Source of the DNA: Volvox africanus
Taxonomy: Eukaryota > Chlorophyta > Chlorophyceae > Chlamydomonadales > Volvocaceae
DNA: 64,000 nucleotides
Assembly: GCA_030268105.1 (NCBI GenBank)
Contig: BSDZ01000010.1
Span: forward strand, 4,440,001 to 4,504,000
Direction of reading: 5' to 3'
Each line of letters starts with the position of its first letter. Position 1 is the stretch's first letter. The translations under genes and the position numbers were made by a program. Positions 31,782 to 45,305 of this stretch are shown piece by piece. The notes beneath the pieces are model-generated. The model had not been told where the DNA came from and searched no databases. It worked only from the letters and a program-made list of their open reading frames with translations.

Positions 31782-32027
31782 TGTTAAGGAGATAAAGGAA
31801 GTTTAAAGCTGCTATGAAGTATTACAGAGGTCAGATGTATAAGACACTAGACGATTGCTAGCTGTTGGGTGACTATTGCAGAGTTTATGCACCCTTAAAT
31901 ACTATTATTGCCTGCTGTTAGCTATTCCAAGAGTTCCGCCCGGTTGTCCTCTCGGATGGCTCCACTTAACTCTAGGACAGTTCCAAGCTCCTTCTCTAGG
32001 ACAGCTCCGAGCTCCTTCTCTAGGACA
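31782..32027 (-). repeat. Truncated Copia-B LTR
   Basis: Carries the 5' ~245 bp (plus-strand order) of the LTR, lacking one AGGAGGTCAG repeat and the last ~45 bp. It joins the unit at a shared CAG (32026-32028), consistent with end-joining. Confidence 0.8.
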
Positions 32028-32688
32028 GCCGAGCTTCTTGCCTCAGGAAGCACTGTTCAAGCGTACAAATAACGTTTGGATGACCCTCTGTGGAGGGTCA
32101 CTGTGAATAATGGTGATGGCGTTGTAGTGTGCCAAGGTAAGAGAAGTGTTGAGGCCTATTGTAGGGCATTATTAAACATCTTGCCTTGTTTGACGGATGC
32201 ATGCCTTTGGAAGAAAATAAGATTGTTCTCCTGCATGTACATGCATATTGAATGCATGCAGAGGCAAGAATAACCGTGGGTCAGTTTGGATATGCCTGGC
32301 TGAAAGAAAAGATGGCTGGACGTGTTTGAGATGTGGTTGCAGATCGACAGCTACGGTTCTTGAGGGATATCTGCTAACCTCCTGGTAACCATGTTCCACC
32401 CAGTCTTTATGTCCTCCGAAAGATGCTTGGAATACCAGACCTATGGGCCTCAATATAATGTACCTTTCTTTTGATGCCCGTGCTTGTCCGTCTCACTTTC
32501 GTGGATGGCCACACATCGTCATTGTTCGTTACCTTCAAGGCCCACCATTAACATACATATATGATTTTAGAAATGATAAGCTTACATTTTTTATTAAAAA
32601 AGAGAAAAACAAATCGACATATACCACATCAAACCACAAAGCACGCAGCAAATTAAAAGACTAGAACGAAACATAAAATTACAACTCA
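32028..32688 (+). other. Gene U 3' tip and convergent region, inverted unit (copy 1)
   Basis: The last 36 coding bases of gene U (to TAA at ~32070) and the downstream region, as at 2146-2797 reversed. The rest of gene U is missing. It holds the gene M 3' signals on the minus strand and no other gene. Confidence 0.6.
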
Positions 32689-34840
32689 CTAAAACGGGAA
32701 GACAGGATGAATGGGCTGTACCTTTTTCGCTGCCGCCTTGCTTGAGTTTGTAGCATTCCTGCTGGAGTTCCTTGCCTTAGAGGGCTCTGAACTCTTTGCC
32801 TACATGAAAAGGAAGTATGTTTGAGGAATATAGGAACAATTACATAAAAGACAAAATGGAGAAAACAGGTTAAAGGACATTAATGACCTGTACATCCCTG
32901 TACATGCAATCAGTAATGTACATCACCCATCCTGCAATAACCTTGCTAAGCGCGCCTGGAAATTTGCACACCCCTTCATCCACTCTCTTTACCACTATTA
33001 TTTGGACTAACCTGTCGGCGTCTAGCGGCCTTGATCTCCTTCTCCTTCTGATGTATGCGAGCTGCATTGGCAGCCAGCACCATCATCAATGCATCTTCAC
33101 CATGTGCGGGCTGCTTTTGGCGTTGGCTAGTGCGCCCATCCTGAGTTCCTGGCGGCTCGTCATTTTGGCCGCTTTTCTGCGGTTTGGTAGCAATTAAGCA
33201 TTTCGTAAATGAGGAAATAAAGGCATGAAAAAATTGTTATTGTTTAACTAGCTAAAATAAGAAACAAATGTTATGCATGAACTGTGACGTACTTTCTGCA
33301 AACATACTAAGAAGTACGTACTATTAGGGTGGCGAAGCAGCAGCAATAATAAAAGTGAACACATGCATAATCACATCTTACCGTAGTGCCTTTTGGCAAC
33401 TCCAGTGCACCAAGGCCTGGTGTATGCTGAGCTGTTCCACCAGCTCCAACCGGCACCGGAGTGGCTGGTACGGTGAAGGATGTCTTACTGCTTTCAATCT
33501 GCTTCCGCTGCACAAGTGCATTAATAAGCTCCTGCTGCCGATCTGTCACATTCAAATCCTCCATCGCAATGCGGCGCTCACTGGGACCCGCATCTGGGTT
33601 ATCTGGCTGAGCGTACTTGAAGCTCCTCCAGGCTGCCCGAGACTCCTTGTTCCATAGCTTCTTCCATGGCTTCTTCTCAAGGTCCTCTACATAAAAATAA
33701 TGCGAAGACGAACATCAACGCCAGATGCCATAATACACATCATTGTCAAAAAATTTCGTAATCCAGTACATAGCGTAAGCGGCGTGCATGTCCTCTGTCG
33801 TAAAACAAATCTTTGGCCCACGTTTACCCCAAATTCCATTTTTCAAAATACATAGAAAGGAATTTTTTTATCAATCAACCTGATCAAAAAATGTTGTAAA
33901 ACAAGTATATGGATGACAGTAGCAGTAGGATAGGAGCTCACAAACCTGGCTTGCAGGCAAGTTCCTCCTTGTGGGTGGCCTTCACCTTTTCATCCCTTGC
34001 ACGTTGGGCATTGTAATCCGTTGCGTATCTACAAAGTACATGGGATGCACCGAATGAAAGTGCTTACTTATGATGCTGTGCATGCTTCATTCTATTGTTG
34101 TCTGTCCCCACTGAAAGTAAGCTAGTGATATGGATGGCATGTATGATTACCACAAACAAGATAATCACTAGAAGCATGACATTAGGAAAATAAACATGTA
34201 CGTACTTTTGCCATTTCTTCTTGAAGCAGTCGACCGTAACTCTTGGCTGTAAGTCAGCCACTTGTGCAAAGCCAGCAGCAAAGCACTTATCCCAAACGGG
34301 CTGCAGATGCGGCTCACGTTGAATATCCTTCGCAATGAGGACCCGTGGATTCTTCAGGCTGCTGTCGAGGTTGTACGGCACGTTGTCGCGGACGGCTTTG
34401 TTGATGGCGGCCTGCTCATATGACCTGCTCCACTTTAATGGCTCACCACGATCATGATCCTTTCGTATACTGATTCTGCTTACTTCAGGGGATACCAATT
34501 GAACAGATGGCTGTTTTAGGGATACGTGGATAGTTAGTTTCTTCTGAGCCTGGTTCCAAGCCTTCCCCTTGAAAGGCGCGCTAATTTCCTTCTTCAGCCA
34601 CCGAGTGCAGCGGCTAAGCAGCTGCACAGGCGCCACCTGCTGGGCCACAAGCTTGCCATCCTCATCCTCCGAGTCTAAAACCTGAACTGAAACTTCACTG
34701 ATTGATTTTGCGCCAGCTGCATCAGTAAGGAGCTGCTCGAAATCTACCACTGACAGATTTATCTCAGTATCAATACGCCTCTTTTCTTCATTAGGACAGC
34801 AGACCAGCAGTTTACAAACAACTGGTGAATGTGTCTCCAT
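32689..34840 (-). CDS. Gene M, inverted unit, tandem copy 1
   Basis: Full five-exon copy. Exons: 34840-34206, 34028-33946, 33686-33382, 33176-33012 and 32799-32689; all splice borders are kept. One protein change from unit 1: Pro158 to Leu. It is paired with promoter sequence (34841-35432) but not with gene U, which the Copia-A 3' LTR cuts off. Confidence 0.6.
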
Positions 34841-35432
34841 TCATTAAAAGGTTGTACTATTGCAAATAACTTGCTCCTTCAGCAGGATACATACAGCTGC
34901 AGACATGAGGCATGGGCCCTACGTACTACTAAAAAGTGAAGAGAAGTGCTTTGGTACTCCGTCCAGGGTTGTGCTGCTGCCAATCAATCCCATGTAAGCA
35001 ACAATGTTTCGTAACCCTGCTTTACAACATCCTTTATATGTACATTTAATGCCACCCGTGAAGCAAGCAAGAGCAACTGCTATAAAAGTTATGCTGTGCA
35101 CTAGCCTTTAAATCTTAACATATATACAAGGTGCAGCAGCAATAAAGAATGTTATTTTACAATAATATTGATGATTGCCGTCGTCCTACATAAAAAATCT
35201 GTTTAGCTCTTCGCATGCGGCTAGCGATTTGCGGCATGTAACGGTTGGTTGTCGTAAAAGCTAGTCAACGAGTTCATGAGAAACGTCATAAATTATTTTT
35301 AAGGAATGTTAATCAAGTTTCTTATTAGCAAGCTCCTGGAAGTATGATGATGAGGCTGTATCCCAGTATTTCACGTACATGCATGTATAAGGAGCTTCCT
35401 GTGCGTATGCATGTAATTTACTATTCAAGTCT
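34841..35432. promoter_or_regulatory. Truncated divergent promoter, inverted unit copy 1
   Basis: The gene M side of the shared promoter, with TATA-like and CATGCATG words, ending at AGTCT (35428-35432), the target duplication of the minus-arm Copia-A. No gene is seen. Confidence 0.5.
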
Positions 35433-35950
35433 TCTTACGAGGATAGGAGCAACCGATGCGAAACGTGGATAGATTACAATGTATTGACGCAAGAACCGTG
35501 TATATTTGGCATAAATAATTATAGTATCAACGTTAGTAACGCGCAAGACTAATTAGCGCAGAGTGCGCACAAACAATATACTCGCGATAATAACTGTACG
35601 GCACTCATCGCGATACCTAACTTACATCGCGGTTACTCGCACCTAAGTAAGAGCTATTGCACAACTGTTATCAGACGGTATTATGATGACGTGAAATCCC
35701 GCATAATCACAACACACCCCCTCGGGATGCACGTCATGGTCGAATAGGGCACTCCAATATCACACTTCCTCAAAGATAGTAGCGTCAAGTTACTAAGTAT
35801 CACTGAAATAAACCTCTACGATAAGGCAATTGAGACGATGCTGGACTGGTGCTGTTAGATGCCACAACAAGAATAAGTAATCCTTCGTTTATGAACGTTA
35901 TTGTCAAAAGAAATAATGACCTCACTATCAAAAACAGCTTAACTACAGCC
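35433..35950 (-). repeat. Copia-A 3' LTR and part of 3' untranslated region (minus arm, copy 1)
   Basis: LTR 35433-35714, then 236 bp of untranslated region to CAGCC (35946-35950), where Copia-B starts. The polypurine tract CCCCCTCG (plus strand) follows the LTR. Confidence 0.85.
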
Positions 35951-38900
35951 TGTTAAGGAGATAAAGGAAGTATAAAGCTGCTATGAAGTATTACAGAGGT
36001 CAGAGGAGGTCAGATGTATAAGACACTAGACGATTGCTAGCTGTTGGGTGACTATTGCAGAGTTTATGCACCCTTAAATACTATTATTGCCTGCTGTTAG
36101 CTATTCCAAGAGTTCCGCCCGGTTGTCCTCTCGGATGGCTCCACTTAACTCTAGGACAGTTCCAAGCTCCTTCTCTAGGACAGCTCCGAGCTCCTTCTCT
36201 AGGACAGTTCCAAGGTTGTGGCAACCAATGTTTGCACCGTCCAAGACTTAACACGCCCCCTCGGTGCAAACCCCACTAGACTACACCCATGGAGGCACGG
36301 CACCACTTGAACTTGGCTTCACCCAAGGCCTTCGTCATCACATCAGCCACCATCTTCTCCGTAGGGCAGTACCTAAGCTCAACCTCCCCACTTGCGACCC
36401 GCTCTCTGACTAGATGATGCATCACATCAATATGCTTGGACTGCTGGGACGTCATAGGGTTGTTGCTGATATTCATCGCCCCCTGGGAATCCACCTTAAT
36501 AATCGAGGGGGAGGTGCCGATCTTCAGACCGTCAGACAGCTTTGACAGCCAAAGGGCTTCTCTCACCGCACTGGAAAGAGCTTGATACTCTGCCTCCACT
36601 GATGATGCTGCCACGGTACGCTGCAGCTGGCTGCTCCAACTTATCGCAGTACCGTTCACTCGGAAAACATAACCAGTTGTTGACCTGCGGGTAACTGTGT
36701 CTCCTGCCCAATCCGAATCACTGACCAATCGCCTCTTTCACCTTCCGCACCAATTCTAAATCATCTGAGGCCACACACGTATCATCCACATGAACCAATG
36801 CAACCACCACTCCCCTTTCATCAACCTTCAGAAACATAGCCGGATCTGATTTAGACGGGAACAGCCCAATCTCGGCAAACTTCTCACACAACTTATCATA
36901 CCAGCACCGTGGGGCCTGCTTTAGACCAGCAGGTTTCCTACTCGTACCCCGGTGGCTGCTCCATCCAAAGATCCTCCTTCAGTTCTCCATTCAAGAACGC
37001 AGTCGTCACATCTAGCTGGTGAATGGGCATTTTTCTAGCCGCTGCAACCGCTAAAAGGACTCGAAAAGATGAGCTACGGGACGTAGGCGCAAAGAGCTCA
37101 CCATAATCCACCCCCTCGCGCTGTACAAACCCTTTTGCGACCAAGCGCGCTTTAAACCGCTCAACACTACCATCTGGATTGTGTTTCACCTTATACACCC
37201 AGCGACATGGAATAAGCTTCGTGCCTGGCGGGGGTGTTTCTAAGGTCCAGGTTCCATTTGCCAACTGAGAGTTAATTTCGTCATCCATAGCCCTTTTCCA
37301 CTCGCTGGCCTGCGCCCCAGACACCGCTTCAGCATAAGTGTTGGGCTCAGACACTTTGGTTGCGGCAGCCACATGGACCCGGCCGGCAACAGACCTAGGG
37401 TCCTCACTGCGCCACCACTCGGACGGCCGTTTTCGATCACGGACAGGGTACCTAGACTCAAAATTGTTACTCGCACCGGCAGCACCCACAGAGGGGCCAG
37501 CACCGGACGAACTCCCCGAGGGACCTGCGCCGGAAGCATCACCACCCCCTGTTGGTCCACCGCTGTTATCCCCTGAACCTCCTGCACCAGTAGAGGATCC
37601 GCCACCTTGGGTGTGAGGGGCCGGTTCCCACTCATCATTATCATCATCATCATCACTATCACTATCAGAATCAGGCGTACTGTCTACGGGGTTGCGCCAC
37701 CTTACGGACTTCTTTGCACGACTAGCTTGCTGTGCTTTCTCACCGACATTCCGCTCATCAAAGGTGACATCAGAGTGCACCGACACTACATTGTCTGAAA
37801 AAAGGATACGGTACTGGCCTGCATCGCCGTACCCAACCAGAACACCCTTGCGACTTACCGGATCTAATTTATTGCGCTTCTCCTTGGGGATATGGACATA
37901 TGCCGTACATCCAAACACACGCAGATGACTCACATCAGGATGTTCCCCTGAGAAAGCTTCATACGGGGTGCAGGGCCGACCGGACACAGGTGAAATATTC
38001 CGAAGGTAATTCGCCGTAGAGACAGCCTCAGCCCACATGCATTGGGGAAGTTGAGACTCAGCCAATAGAGCACGCATCTTCTCTAACAGAGTCCTATTCA
38101 AGCGCTCAGCAGCTCCATTCTGCTCGGGGGCATACCCCACCGTAGGCCCATGCCGAATCCCTTTCGTACGGAAAAACTCCTGCAGGGGACTGTTAATGAA
38201 CTCACCCCCTTGATCAGACCGTACCTCCTTGACCCGAAAACCACTGTACGTCTCCAGCTGATTCACCATAGTCATCACCTTGTCCTTCACCGCTTCCTTG
38301 GTAGGTGTAAAGGCTACAGCCGAAAAACCAGTATAGTCATCCAACAAGACAGTTAGGTAGAGGGAACCCGTTGGTGTTCGCTCAGGCATCGGACCACAAA
38401 CATCAAGATGAATAAGAGCTAGTGGTTGATCCACCTTATGCCCAGTTGATGGGAAGGGCCCTCGGCGCTGCCGTGACATCACACATGGCTCGCACACACC
38501 CGCATCTCCGGCTCCCTTCACCTGCTCCTTTGCAAAACGCACCCCTGACACCATGCCTTCACCCACCAACCTCTCAAGATTACCTAGGCCAAGGTGTCCA
38601 TACCGGCGGTGCCACAAGTCCATTGATTCAGATGCAGACTTCCCATGAGCCACTCCACCAAAAGGCTGGGTGTATCTCAACCTGGAAGCAGACCTGGGAA
38701 TCGAAAAACATGATAGGGCATACAGGTCGCCCAAGCGCTGGCCCGTCAGAATCTTCTCACCACCCTTGTGCATAGTGACTTGGCCATCCTCAAAGCAAAC
38801 TGACCCACCCTGCTTATCCAGGGCAGCAACTGACAGCACATTTGCAAAGCTGTCAGGAACAAGATACACCTCTTCCACCGTCACCCGTGCATGCATATTG

Positions 38901-40359
38901 ACCCCGGGGATAAGCCTCAGAGTCCCTACCGCTGTGGGCCTGATGATCCCCCCGTTCACACTCAGGATCTCAAACTTTTCTGACTCCGCCAGCTCGCGGA
39001 CGTCCACTATCTGATCTGCATCATATGTCAGATGATGAGATGCACCAGAATCCAGGTACCAACCTTTCAGGCGGTCAGACCCAGATGCCACAAAGGCAAA
39101 GTTCCTCGGGCTAGCATTGCCCCTGTCGCCGGCACCGTCCACATGGTCGTGCCGGCCATAACCTCGGCGGTCGCTCCCCAAGCTGGGCCCGCCCGCGGCC
39201 TCTCCATGGCCGCCCATTCTTGTGCGCTCCAGGCCGCCTGACCCATAACCGGGTCCTCTAGGCGCCGAGCTCCATGAGCCAGACCTCTGAGCCATCCTGG
39301 GGGCAGTGCACCCCCTCTCCAGATGCCCGGGCTTTCCACAGTTCCAGCACTGCAGTGGCTCCCGTGATCCGCCGCGGACGTGGCTTCCTCCACGTCGGGG
39401 CGCACTTCCTGTGGCTGAGCTTCCCCTACCCGCACTGACAAAAGCAGACGAGCTGGTAGAGGCCTCATGCATGCTCCCTACCCTAGCTTCGAACGCCAGC
39501 AGTTGTGCGGTTGCACTAGACAGCGTAAGCTCACCAGACTGTGTCGTCAAAATCGACACTATCACCTCATACTTCTGAGGTAGACCCGTCAGCATTGCAT
39601 ACGTCATGTCTTGTTCACTGGTGGCCTGGCCCACCTTCAGCAGATCTGTGTGTAGCTCCCGCACTCTTGCAAGGTACACCGGCAGGGCCTCTCCCTTTTT
39701 CATCGCCAGCTTAGTATACTCCTGACGCAGCTGAGATCTGCGGGCATGGTTGTTGGCGGCAAAAATCGCAGCAAGGCCATCCCACGCCATTTTGGCGTTC
39801 GGCGATGCCTTGATGACCGGCAGATGGCAGTCCTTCACATTCTTCACCAGCAGAGTCTTCACTCGCTCCGATGCAGCGACCTCTTCATCTGTAACCGGCT
39901 CAGTCAACAGCGCCCTGTTCAAGTTATGCTCAGCACACAAGTTCTCAAACCGATAGGCCCATGTAGAGTAGTTGTTGAGATCGAGGGGTTCAGCCAACTT
40001 GTCCTTGCCCATGTTGTTCTTGGTTCTCTCAGAGCGCCCAGTCGGGGCTCATAACCTGTTAAGGAGATAAAGGAAGTATAAAGCTGCTATGAAGTATTAC
40101 AGAGGTCAGAGGAGGTCAGATGTATAAGACACTAGACGATTGCTAGCTGTTGGGTGACTATTGCAGAGTTTATGCACCCTTAAATACTATTATTGCCCGC
40201 TGTTAGCTATTCCAAGAGTTCCGCCCGGTTGTCCTCTCGGATGGCTCCACTTAACTCTAGGACAGTTCCAAGCTCCTTCTCTAGGACAGCTCCGAGCTCC
40301 TTCTCTAGGACAGTTCCAAGGTTGTGGCAACCAATGTTTGCACCGTCCAAGACTTAACA
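35951..40359 (-). mobile_element. Copia-B hybrid (crossover product), internally deleted
   Basis: LTRs are 35951-36253 and 40057-40359. The flanks do not match: CAGCC on the left (Copia-A minus 3' untranslated region) and CATCG on the right (Copia-A + RNase H). The left part carries the deletions of the 46416-50824 copy; the right part carries the single-base variants of the intact 25020-29894 copy. It is therefore a recombinant of the two. Confidence 0.85.
36276..40012 (-). pseudogene. Copia-B Gag-Pol with two deletions (hybrid copy)
   Basis: Gag to the middle of RT is open (40012-36938, 1,024 codons); a separate RNase H frame is 36728-36276. Compared with 25345-29547 it has lost 434 bp between two CACTG repeats (RT end and RNase H start) and a net 32 bp near 36930, which shifts the frame. 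The catalytic VDD stretch lies between the two open parts, so RT is not functional. Confidence 0.9.
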
Positions 40360-41412
40360 CATCGATGGATATTGCGATTCGGACTGGGCAGGAGACACTA
40401 ACTCAAGGCGATCCACGACTGGGTACGTATTTCGCGTTAATGGTACCGCAATCAGCTGGAGCAGTCAGTTGCAGCGCATTGTGGCAGCGTCATCCGTGGA
40501 GGCTGAATACCAGGCCCTTTCCAGCGCAGTCAGGGAAGTCCTCTGGTTGAATAAGCTATGCGGGGACCTTAATGTGGACTCCGACGGAATCAGAATCAAC
40601 ATAGACTCACAAGGGGCCTTAGACCTAGGCAACAACCCCATTACATCATCACGGTCTAAGCATATTGATGTACAGCACCACATGATTCGCGAGAGAGTGA
40701 TAGAGGGCGACGTGGCACTGGGGCATTGCCGCACGGAGGAGATGGTGGCGGACGCATTGACCAAACCACTGCCAGAAGGAAAGTTCGTCTGGTGCCGCCG
40801 TGAAATGGGACTAGACGATACCTGACAAAGAAGCCATCGATCTGTTGGTAGAAACCAGCTCATATAGGCCAATAAGGCGTGAGCCCGGGTGGCTGGCTGT
40901 AGTTAAGCTGTTTTTGATAGTGAGGTCATTATTTCTTTTGACAATAACGTTCATAAGCGAAGGATTACTTATTCTTGTTGTGGCATCTAACAGCACCAGT
41001 CCAGCATCGTCTCAATTGCCTTATCGTAGAGGTTTATTTCAGTGATACTTAGTAACTTGACGCTACTATCTTTGAGGAAGTGTGATATTGGAGTGCCCTA
41101 TTCGACCATGACGTGCATCCCGAGGGGGTGTGTTGTGATTATGCGGGATTTCACGTCATCATAATACCGTCTGATAACAGTTGTGCAATAGCTCTTACTT
41201 AGGTGCGAGTAACCGCGATGTAAGTTAGGTATCGCGACGAGTGCCGTACAGTTATTATCGCGAGTATATTGTTTGTGCGCACTCTGCGCTAATTAGTCTT
41301 GCGCGTTACTAACGTTGATAATATAATTATTTATGCCAAATATACACGGTTCTTGCGTCAATACATTGTAATCTATCCACGTTTCGCATCGGTTGCTCCT
41401 ATCTTCATAAGA
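40057..41412 (+). repeat. Second tandem copy: Copia-B LTR, Copia-A RNase H end, untranslated region and LTR
   Basis: Duplicates 29592-30947: Copia-B LTR 40057-40359, Copia-A RNase H coding remnant 40360-40825, 3' untranslated region to 41130, LTR 41131-41412. No differences from copy 1 were noticed. Confidence 0.85.
40365..40825 (+). pseudogene. Copia-A RNase H remnant, tandem copy 2
   Basis: Same as 29900-30360, without any upstream Gag-Pol; an orphan C-terminal fragment. Confidence 0.85.
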
Positions 41413-42492
41413 ACACCTCACCTCATCATGTTCACCGCCACGGACCAACTGCAGGTACTTCCTTTGCACCGAGGGGGCGTGTTAAGTCTTGGACGGTGCA
41501 AACATTGGTTGCCACAACCTTGGAACTGTCCTAGAGAAGGAGCTCGGAGCTGTCCTAGAGAAGGAGCTTGGAACTGTCCTAGAGTTAAGTGGAGCCATCC
41601 GAGAGGACAACCGGGCGGAACTCTTGGAATAGCTAACAGCAGGCAATAATAGTATTTAAGGGTGCATAAACTCTGCAATAGTCACCCAACAGCTAGCAAT
41701 CGTCTAGTGTCTTATACATCTGACCTCCTCTGACCTCTGTAATACTTCATAGCAGCTTTATACTTCCTTTATCTCCTTAACAGGCTGTAGTTAAGCTGTT
41801 TTTGATAGTGAGGTTTATCGCTCCGATGCAGCGACCTCTTCATCTGTAACCGGCTCAGTCAACAGCGCCCTGTTCAAGTTATGCTCAGCACACAAGTTCT
41901 CAAACCGATAGGCCCATGTAGAGTAGTTGTTGAGACCGAGGGGTTCAGCCAACTTGGCAAGGGCCCATGTTGTTCTTGGTTCTCTCAGAGCGCCCAGGCG
42001 GGGCTCATAACCTGTTGAAGTCAGCAGAGCGCCCGGCCCCTTGTGGGCCGTATTACTTGCTCTGTCATTCTTTCGTATATGAGTGTTGCTCACATTCCAA
42101 CACCCCCCCGTGAGCGACACTCCGTCGAGCTTCACGGTCTCCCGATAGCTACCTCATCCCGGCCTCCCTGCCCTGGTCAACAGACAGTGGGATCCGAACC
42201 GGCGACCTCTCGGCCATCCGCGCACGTGCGCTCGGGGCTCATAACCTGTTAAGGAGATAAAGGAAGTTTAAAGCTGCTATGAAGTATTACAGAGGTCAGA
42301 TGTATAAGACACTAGACGATTGCTAGCTGTTGGGTGACTATTGCAGAGTTTATGCACCCTTAAATACTATTATTGCCTGCTGTTAGCTATTCCAAGAGTT
42401 CCGCCCGGTTGTCCTCTCGGATGGCTCCACTTAACTCTAGGACAGTTCCAAGCTCCTTCTCTAGGACAGCTCCGAGCTCCTTCTCTAGGACA
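41413..42492. repeat. Retroelement mosaic, tandem copy 2
   Basis: Duplicates 30948-32027: unknown 67 bp, Copia-B LTR + (41480-41782), Copia-A untranslated-region piece, Copia-B 5' fragment minus (41818-42012), miniature element LTR (42013-42102) and interior (42103-42246), truncated Copia-B LTR minus (42247-42492). Confidence 0.85.
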
Positions 42493-43153
42493 GCCGAGCT
42501 TCTTGCCTCAGGAAGCACTGTTCAAGCGTACAAATAACGTTTGGATGACCCTCTGTGGAGGGTCACTGTGAATAATGGTGATGGCGTTGTAGTGTGCCAA
42601 GGTAAGAGAAGTGTTGAGGCCTATTGTAGGGCATTATTAAACATCTTGCCTTGTTTGACGGATGCATGCCTTTGGAAGAAAATAAGATTGTTCTCCTGCA
42701 TGTACATGCATATTGAATGCATGCAGAGGCAAGAATAACCGTGGGTCAGTTTGGATATGCCTGGCTGAAAGAAAAGATGGCTGGACGTGTTTGAGATGTG
42801 GTTGCAGATCGACAGCTACGGTTCTTGAGGGATATCTGCTAACCTCCTGGTAACCATGTTCCACCCAGTCTTTATGTCCTCCGAAAGATGCTTGGAATAC
42901 CAGACCTATGGGCCTCAATATAATGTACCTTTCTTTTGATGCCCGTGCTTGTCCGTCTCACTTTCGTGGATGGCCACACATCGTCATTGTTCGTTACCTT
43001 CAAGGCCCACCATTAACATACATATATGATTTTAGAAATGATAAGCTTACATTTTTTATTAAAAAAGAGAAAAACAAATCGACATATACCACATCAAACC
43101 ACAAAGCACGCAGCAAATTAAAAGACTAGAACGAAACATAAAATTACAACTCA
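42493..43153 (+). other. Gene U 3' tip and convergent region, tandem copy 2
   Basis: Same content as 32028-32688; no complete gene. Confidence 0.6.
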
Positions 43154-45305
43154 CTAAAACGGGAAGACAGGATGAATGGGCTGTACCTTTTTCGCTGCCG
43201 CCTTGCTTGAGTTTGTAGCATTCCTGCTGGAGTTCCTTGCCTTAGAGGGCTCTGAACTCTTTGCCTACATGAAAAGGAAGTATGTTTGAGGAATATAGGA
43301 ACAATTACATAAAAGACAAAATGGAGAAAACAGGTTAAAGGACATTAATGACCTGTACATCCCTGTACATGCAATCAGTAATGTACATCACCCATCCTGC
43401 AATAACCTTGCTAAGCGCGCCTGGAAATTTGCACACCCCTTCATCCACTCTCTTTACCACTATTATTTGGACTAACCTGTCGGCGTCTAGCGGCCTTGAT
43501 CTCCTTCTCCTTCTGATGTATGCGAGCTGCATTGGCAGCCAGCACCATCATCAATGCATCTTCACCATGTGCGGGCTGCTTTTGGCGTTGGCTAGTGCGC
43601 CCATCCTGAGTTCCTGGCGGCTCGTCATTTTGGCCGCTTTTCTGCGGTTTGGTAGCAATTAAGCATTTCGTAAATGAGGAAATAAAGGCATGAAAAAATT
43701 GTTATTGTTTAACTAGCTAAAATAAGAAACAAATGTTATGCATGAACTGTGACGTACTTTCTGCAAACATACTAAGAAGTACGTACTATTAGGGTGGCGA
43801 AGCAGCAGCAATAATAAAAGTGAACACATGCATAATCACATCTTACCGTAGTGCCTTTTGGCAACTCCAGTGCACCAAGGCCTGGTGTATGCTGAGCTGT
43901 TCCACCAGCTCCAACCGGCACCGGAGTGGCTGGTACGGTGAAGGATGTCTTACTGCTTTCAATCTGCTTCCGCTGCACAAGTGCATTAATAAGCTCCTGC
44001 TGCCGATCTGTCACATTCAAATCCTCCATCGCAATGCGGCGCTCACTGGGACCCGCATCTGGGTTATCTGGCTGAGCGTACTTGAAGCTCCTCCAGGCTG
44101 CCCGAGACTCCTTGTTCCATAGCTTCTTCCATGGCTTCTTCTCAAGGTCCTCTACATAAAAATAATGCGAAGACGAACATCAACGCCAGATGCCATAATA
44201 CACATCATTGTCAAAAAATTTCGTAATCCAGTACATAGCGTAAGCGGCGTGCATGTCCTCTGTCGTAAAACAAATCTTTGGCCCACGTTTACCCCAAATT
44301 CCATTTTTCAAAATACATAGAAAGGAATTTTTTTATCAATCAACCTGATCAAAAAATGTTGTAAAACAAGTATATGGATGACAGTAGCAGTAGGATAGGA
44401 GCTCACAAACCTGGCTTGCAGGCAAGTTCCTCCTTGTGGGTGGCCTTCACCTTTTCATCCCTTGCACGTTGGGCATTGTAATCCGTTGCGTATCTACAAA
44501 GTACATGGGATGCACCGAATGAAAGTGCTTACTTATGATGCTGTGCATGCTTCATTCTATTGTTGTCTGTCCCCACTGAAAGTAAGCTAGTGATATGGAT
44601 GGCATGTATGATTACCACAAACAAGATAATCACTAGAAGCATGACATTAGGAAAATAAACATGTACGTACTTTTGCCATTTCTTCTTGAAGCAGTCGACC
44701 GTAACTCTTGGCTGTAAGTCAGCCACTTGTGCAAAGCCAGCAGCAAAGCACTTATCCCAAACGGGCTGCAGATGCGGCTCACGTTGAATATCCTTCGCAA
44801 TGAGGACCCGTGGATTCTTCAGGCTGCTGTCGAGGTTGTACGGCACGTTGTCGCGGACGGCTTTGTTGATGGCGGCCTGCTCATATGACCTGCTCCACTT
44901 TAATGGCTCACCACGATCATGATCCTTTCGTATACTGATTCTGCTTACTTCAGGGGATACCAATTGAACAGATGGCTGTTTTAGGGATACGTGGATAGTT
45001 AGTTTCTTCTGAGCCTGGTTCCAAGCCTTCCCCTTGAAAGGCGCGCTAATTTCCTTCTTCAGCCACCGAGTGCAGCGGCTAAGCAGCTGCACAGGCGCCA
45101 CCTGCTGGGCCACAAGCTTGCCATCCTCATCCTCCGAGTCTAAAACCTGAACTGAAACTTCACTGATTGATTTTGCGCCAGCTGCATCAGTAAGGAGCTG
45201 CTCGAAATCTACCACTGACAGATTTATCTCAGTATCAATACGCCTCTTTTCTTCATTAGGACAGCAGACCAGCAGTTTACAAACAACTGGTGAATGTGTC
45301 TCCAT
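43154..45305 (-). CDS. Gene M, inverted unit, tandem copy 2
   Basis: Exons 45305-44671, 44493-44411, 44151-43847, 43641-43477 and 43264-43154. The protein is identical to the copy at 32689-34840, including Leu158. Promoter sequence follows at 45306-45897. Confidence 0.6.
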
